Shown here: in pieces, positions 35,781 to 39,606 of the stretch | How the letters are laid out: every line of letters begins with the position of its first letter | How positions within the stretch are numbered: the stretch's first letter is position 1 | NCBI GenBank assembly: GCA_027068435.1 | Contig: JAMOTA010000022.1 | Span: 1-39,606, forward strand | Direction: 5' to 3' | Length of the DNA: 39,606 nucleotides | Source of the DNA: Sulfurovum sp. | GTDB lineage: Bacteria > Campylobacterota > Campylobacteria > Campylobacterales > Sulfurovaceae | Made by a program: the position numbers and the translations under genes | The notes under the pieces: generated by a model | What the model saw: the letters and a program-made list of their open reading frames with translations, nothing else | Databases searched by the model: none | Told to the model about the DNA's origin: nothing

Positions 35781-37856
35781 ATGAAACCTATAATTATTGC
35801 TCTTGCAGGACAACCTAATGTTGGCAAATCATCACTTATTAATGCTATCTCTAATGCCAAACTAAAAGTTGGTAACTTTTCAGGTGTAACTGTAGATAAA
35901 ACTGAAGTGGTGTTTAACATTTGTGATGAAACAAAGTGTAGAGACTATGAAGTACATATTATTGACCTACCAGGGGCATACTCCCTTACAGAATATACCA
36001 TAGAAGAGAAAGTTACAAAAAGCTTTTTACAGAGTGATGAGTATGATATTATCGTCAATGTTGTAGACTCTACAAACTTACAAAGAAACCTTCTCTTTAC
36101 CACTCAACTTCTTGAAACAGGTAAAAAAGTCGTTATAGCCCTCAATATGAATGATGAAGCTAAAAAAGAGGGAATAGAGATAGATGAAAAACAGCTATCT
36201 TCCATTTTGGGTGTACCTTGTATTAAAACCTCTGCATCAAGAAAAGAGGGGATTGATGCTCTTCAAGAAGCTATTGTTGAAGTGTTTGAAAAAAATGAAA
36301 CTACTGCAAAAGTAATATACTCAGACCCAATAGAAGAAGAGATAGCACATATTGTTACTTTTATGCAAGAGAAAAAATATAAAAGTACCCTTTCCTACCG
36401 TCATCTTGCAGTAAAACTTCTACAAGAAGATGAAGATGTTTATAAAAAAATGCATGAAGAACCTATATGGCTAGAGATGTTGCCTATTGTAAGAGAAGGA
36501 TTAAATCACCTCTATTTACATAGTGATACAAAAGACTTAGATGAAATATTTGCAGATGAACATTTTGCCTTTGCTAAAGGGGCTAAGATGGAAGTTATGT
36601 CAGTCAAATCAATGAGGGCAAAAAATCTCACACAAAAAATAGACAATTTACTTATCAATAAAATCTTAGGTATTCCACTTTTTCTTTTCTTTATGTGGGG
36701 ACTATTCCAACTTACTTTTGAACTAGGTTCACTCCCTATGGACTACATTGATGCTGGTTTTTCATGGTTAGGAGAACAGGCAAAAGTTCTATTAGGAGAT
36801 GGTAATATAGGTTCGTTAGTAGCCGATGGTATAATAGCAGGTGTGGGTTCTGTTATTATGTTTTTACCCAATATTATTATACTTTTTATAGGTATTGCCC
36901 TACTTGAGACTACAGGGTACATGAGTCGTGTGGCTTTTTTACTTGATGGATTTTTCCATAAATTTGGCTTACATGGTAAAAGCTTTATTCCTCTTGTAAC
37001 AGGGTTTGGCTGTTCAGTACCTGCTTACATGGCAGCAAGAACACTTAAAAATGAAAAAGATAGACTCATTACGCTATATATTATTGGGTTTATGAGTTGT
37101 GGTGCTAGATTACCTATTTATGTACTCTTTGCAGGTGCATTTTTTGCAGAAGAAGAAGCAGGAAATATTCTTTTTATTATCTATATTTCAGGAGCAATGC
37201 TTGGATTAGTTATGGCAAAAGTGTTAAAAACTTTTGTATTTAAAGGAGAGGATGAACCTTTTGTAATGGAAATGCCAAAGTATCGTATGCCATCACTAAA
37301 GCTCATTTGGCACACGGTATATGGACAAGCAAAGTCTTATCTTAAAAAAGCTGGTACATTCATTTTAGCAGCTGCTATACTCATTTGGTTTGCTTCTAAC
37401 TATCCAAAAATAGATGCACCTAGCAACTTAGAAGTAAATCAAGTAAAACTATATGAACTTGAACACAGTTACTTAGGTATTGTAGGTCATGCATCAGAAC
37501 CATTCTTTGCACCACTTGGAATGGACTGGCGTATGGCAGTTGCACTAGAGACTGGATTGGCAGCTAAAGAAGTTGTGGTTTCTACACTCGGTGTACTCTA
37601 TGCACTAGGAGATGAAGTAGATGAAGGTAATGAGGGACTTATTGAACAGATAAAAATGAATATTCCTTTTGCTTCTGCTATTGCATTTATTGTATTTATT
37701 ATGATTTATCTACCTTGTTTGGCTGCTTCTATGGTTTTTGCCAAGGAAGCTGGAGGCTGGAAGTATTTAGTTTATCTATTTATTATGACCACTACTACAG
37801 CATGGATATTTAGCTTTATTGCTTATAAAACAACACTACTTATTATGGGAGGATAA
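35781..37856 (+). CDS. feoB: Ferrous iron transporter FeoB
   Basis: 691 residues. N-terminal G-protein: G1 GQPNVGKSS (10-18), G3 DLPGAYSL (62-69), G4 NMND (122-125), G5 SAS (151-153). A helical spacer follows, then the membrane part with the two Gate motifs (GFGCSVPAYMAARTL and SCGARLPIYVLFAGAFF) and the LPCLAAS segment. It imports Fe2+ across the inner membrane. Shorter than E. coli FeoB (773). A Fur-like site lies upstream; feoA follows 3 bp after the stop. Confidence 0.96.
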   Translation: MKPIIIALAGQPNVGKSSLINAISNAKLKVGNFSGVTVDKTEVVFNICDETKCRDYEVHIIDLPGAYSLTEYTIEEKVTKSFLQSDEYDIIVNVVDSTNLQRNLLFTTQLLETGKKVVIALNMNDEAKKEGIEIDEKQLSSILGVPCIKTSASRKEGIDALQEAIVEVFEKNETTAKVIYSDPIEEEIAHIVTFMQEKKYKSTLSYRHLAVKLLQEDEDVYKKMHEEPIWLEMLPIVREGLNHLYLHSDTKDLDEIFADEHFAFAKGAKMEVMSVKSMRAKNLTQKIDNLLINKILGIPLFLFFMWGLFQLTFELGSLPMDYIDAGFSWLGEQAKVLLGDGNIGSLVADGIIAGVGSVIMFLPNIIILFIGIALLETTGYMSRVAFLLDGFFHKFGLHGKSFIPLVTGFGCSVPAYMAARTLKNEKDRLITLYIIGFMSCGARLPIYVLFAGAFFAEEEAGNILFIIYISGAMLGLVMAKVLKTFVFKGEDEPFVMEMPKYRMPSLKLIWHTVYGQAKSYLKKAGTFILAAAILIWFASNYPKIDAPSNLEVNQVKLYELEHSYLGIVGHASEPFFAPLGMDWRMAVALETGLAAKEVVVSTLGVLYALGDEVDEGNEGLIEQIKMNIPFASAIAFIVFIMIYLPCLAASMVFAKEAGGWKYLVYLFIMTTTTAWIFSFIAYKTTLLIMGG

Positions 37857-37859
37857 AAG

Positions 37860-38081
37860 ATGAAATTAATTGAATTAACTAAGGGAAATAGTGCAGAGAT
37901 TATTAAAATACATGCAGATAAAGTTTTAAGAGACCGTTTAAGCTCTTTTGGAATTATGAGAGGGGAAAAATTAACTGTAAGAGGTTGTTCTCTTGCCAAA
38001 CAGACTATTGAGATAGAGGTAGGTTCTACACTCATCGCACTACGTGCAGATGAAGCAGAAAAAATAGAAGTAGCAAAATAA
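37860..38081 (+). CDS. feoA: FeoA-domain protein
   Basis: 73 residues, a single SH3-like FeoA domain: LRDRLSSFGIMRGEKLTVRG and LAKQTIEIEVGSTLIALRADEA, which is the typical pattern (L..LG...G..v.v). FeoA works with FeoB in Fe2+ uptake. It follows feoB by 3 bp, in reverse order to E. coli (feoA-feoB). Confidence 0.92.
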   Translation: MKLIELTKGNSAEIIKIHADKVLRDRLSSFGIMRGEKLTVRGCSLAKQTIEIEVGSTLIALRADEAEKIEVAK

Positions 38082-38084
38082 ACT

Positions 38085-38107
38085 AAGGTATGTTTTACAT
38101 ACCTTTT
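38085..38107 (+). terminator. Terminator-like hairpin after feoA
   Basis: AAGGTATGT / ACATACCTT, a perfect 9-bp stem with a TTT loop and TT after it, 4 bp after the feoA stop. It separates the feo genes from the next porin or attenuates read-through. Confidence 0.7.
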
Positions 38108-38131
38108 CAAATTATTAAAGGAAGAATTAAA

Positions 38132-39373
38132 ATGAGTAAATTTAAATTAAGTATAGTATGTATAATGATAATGAGTCTTGATATAGTTGCAGAAGAGAAG
38201 CAAAATATTGAACTACAAAGTGTTAGAGGTATTTTAGGTGATTATATCCTTTTAGAACATACTCAAGGTCAATTACGTGCAGGGTATATTGGCTTTTCAG
38301 AGAATACTTTAGCAAGAACAAATGGTTATGCTCTTGGTGGACACTACCATTTTGATACAAAAGAATACTATGGACTAAAGATAGGTGCAGAAGCATATAC
38401 TGTACTTAACTTAGCTATAAATCAAAAGAGTATAAATGAAAACAGCGATTTTTTTAATAAAAACAGTAATAGCTTCATTTTACTCTCTCAAGCCTATTTA
38501 AGTGGTAAATGGGGTAATACAGAGATAAAACTAGGAAGACAAACACTTGATACCCCTCATGCAGATAGTGATGATATTAGAATGATGCCTAACTATTTTG
38601 AAGCATATACTATAACCAATAACGATATCGATAATCTAACACTAGCTGCTGGTATGATAGATAAAATGGCAGGGTGGGAAAATGGTATAGATAGTCAAAA
38701 GTTTGTTGATGTAGGTGAAACACTTGGTGTCAATAAAATAGATGGTATCTACTATGCTTCTGCCTCTTATGAAGGGATTAAAAACCTATCAGTAGCACTT
38801 TGGTACTACCACTACAGTGATATTGCTAATGTACTGTATGCAGAAGCAGGCTACAATTTCACAGTTACATCAGCAAACTCTTTTACCTTGGGGCTACAGT
38901 ACGACCAAAGTCAAGAGAGTGGATCTTCACTTTTAGGTAAACAAGATGCCCAAACCTTTGGAGTAAACCTTGAAGCAAGATTTGATGCACTAGGTATAAC
39001 TCTACTTGCTGCATATAATCAAGATAACAGTGATACAGGTGCTATGCCTCTTAGCTTAGGAGGAGGAGCACTCTTTACATCCATGGAAGACCAAACACTC
39101 GATGCAATAGGTACCAAGGGAAGTGCATGGGTAGTAGGTGCAAGTTATAACTTTAAAAATATTGCTATTGATAATCTTATATTTGGTATTGCTTATGGTA
39201 ATTTTGAAGCTAAAGATGATTTAATATATAAAGCCAATGAGATAGACACTGTATTAGAATACAGTTTTAATAAACAATTTACCCTTACTACTGCTTTAGC
39301 CATGGTTGACTTTAAGGTAAAAGGAATGAATGACTATAAACAATTTAGAATTATTACAAATTACAATTTTTAA
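38132..39373 (+). CDS. Outer-membrane porin, second paralogue
   Basis: 413 residues from the ATG at 38132, which has AAGGAAG upstream and gives a proper signal peptide (MSKFKLSIVCIMIMSLDIVA); the frame is open further left (38090) but that would overlap the hairpin. The body shows barrel strands with KLGRQTLDTPHADSDDIR, YFEAYTITNNDIDNLTLAAG and ends YKQFRIITNYNF with terminal Phe. Resembles OprD-like Campylobacterota porins. Placement after feoBA hints at iron-linked expression, but the hairpin between makes this uncertain. Confidence 0.8.
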   Translation: MSKFKLSIVCIMIMSLDIVAEEKQNIELQSVRGILGDYILLEHTQGQLRAGYIGFSENTLARTNGYALGGHYHFDTKEYYGLKIGAEAYTVLNLAINQKSINENSDFFNKNSNSFILLSQAYLSGKWGNTEIKLGRQTLDTPHADSDDIRMMPNYFEAYTITNNDIDNLTLAAGMIDKMAGWENGIDSQKFVDVGETLGVNKIDGIYYASASYEGIKNLSVALWYYHYSDIANVLYAEAGYNFTVTSANSFTLGLQYDQSQESGSSLLGKQDAQTFGVNLEARFDALGITLLAAYNQDNSDTGAMPLSLGGGALFTSMEDQTLDAIGTKGSAWVVGASYNFKNIAIDNLIFGIAYGNFEAKDDLIYKANEIDTVLEYSFNKQFTLTTALAMVDFKVKGMNDYKQFRIITNYNF

Positions 39374-39605
39374 GAGGTGCTGACACAGAATTTATTACAG
39401 TCCCGATATCCATAGGGAAAAGATTAGATACATATATTTTTTTCCTATAATAAGGTACTGTAGATGCAGGAGAAGAAGAAAAATCCTTTTCTACAATTGT
39501 CTCTCCTAGTTTCTTTGCAATGGCATCTTTTGACTTTTTCAGTTCTTCTATCTCATCTTTGTACTCTTTGACTACTGTACTTTTATCAAATGCTAATGAC
39601 ATATT
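39354..39605 (-). pseudogene. Partial IS3-family OrfA-like fragment at the window edge
   Basis: Minus-strand frame entering from the right edge and ending at 39354, overlapping the porin's last codons. Its first ~42 residues (NMSLAFDKS, then VKEYKDEIEELKKSKDAIAKK, LGETIVEKDF) look like the C-terminal coiled coil of an IS3-type OrfA; the AAT before the ATG fits an ENMSLAF-like context, so the real start is outside. After EKDF the sequence becomes unfamiliar (SSSPASTVPYYRKK), suggesting a truncated or rearranged element. Recognition is from memory of the family and is not certain. Confidence 0.4.
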
Positions 39606-39606
39606 C

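Noticed and set aside
38090..38131. N-terminal extension of the second porin by 14 codons
   Set aside because: It starts within the hairpin after feoA and would bury the signal peptide; the ATG at 38132 has AAGGA upstream.

Overview
The window looks like chromosomal DNA of a Campylobacterota (epsilonproteobacterial) species, probably a free-living Sulfurovum/Sulfurimonas-type lineage. This is inferred from the AT-rich, tightly packed genes, many TTG starts, -10 boxes of the form TTTnGCTATAAT, a short ArgA-like acetyltransferase, a short adenylate kinase, a bacterial-type AspRS and Campylobacterota-type porins. I see no rRNA, tRNA or CRISPR array inside the window.

Region 1 (1-3807, minus strand) is accessory and is the most interesting part. 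A full-length CARF + PD-(D/E)XK nuclease of the Card1/Can2 (DUF1887) type, starting at a TTG, is followed 9 bp later by a very large ORF that runs off the left edge (885 codons visible). I translated that ORF by hand. It is a T7-like single-subunit DNA-dependent RNA polymerase: it has the DFRGRVYP block, the motif A Asp in AIDGSNNGFQH, and the motif B Arg/Lys/Tyr in RSFVKGPVMTESYG. Its ribosome binding site overlaps the stop codon of the nuclease gene, so the two form one translationally coupled unit. The RNAP has about 120 extra residues between motifs A and B. The CARF ligand motif, normally NxTGGTKxM, reads NATDGYPAM. No phage structural, lysis or integrase gene is visible beside them. I propose a CARF-nuclease/phage-type-RNAP module, probably a defence or stress system; its mechanism cannot be told from sequence.

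Region 2 (3837-11381, minus strand) is a long envelope/housekeeping operon: tatD, mltD, rlpA, hisB, lptC, lptA, engB, a short argA-like acetyltransferase, an mreD-like membrane gene and mrdA (PBP2). Several junctions overlap by 1-4 bp. A good -10 box lies before tatD. The accessory pair sits immediately after mrdA.

Region 3 (11510-19124) holds a membrane-anchored HPt protein gene whose stop overlaps that of recN. recN itself overlaps nadK. Then come a GIY-YIG protein, a repeat-containing protein of unknown function, metG with a Mur-ligase-N-like partner, and a methyltransferase.

Region 4 (19244-34304) is mostly plus strand: aspS, adk, (tauE-like on minus), an aspartate aminotransferase, a patatin with a C-terminal barrel-like region, murJ, cysS, a small outer-membrane protein, pyrD, an M16 peptidase, dapA, a FabL-type enoyl-ACP reductase and pgsA. 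Hairpins separate several units, and a similar GGTGG...CCACC palindrome occurs twice.

Region 5 (34399-39606) holds a porin, a Fur-box-like site, feoB-feoA, a terminator-like hairpin, a second porin, and at the right edge a partial IS3 OrfA-like fragment.
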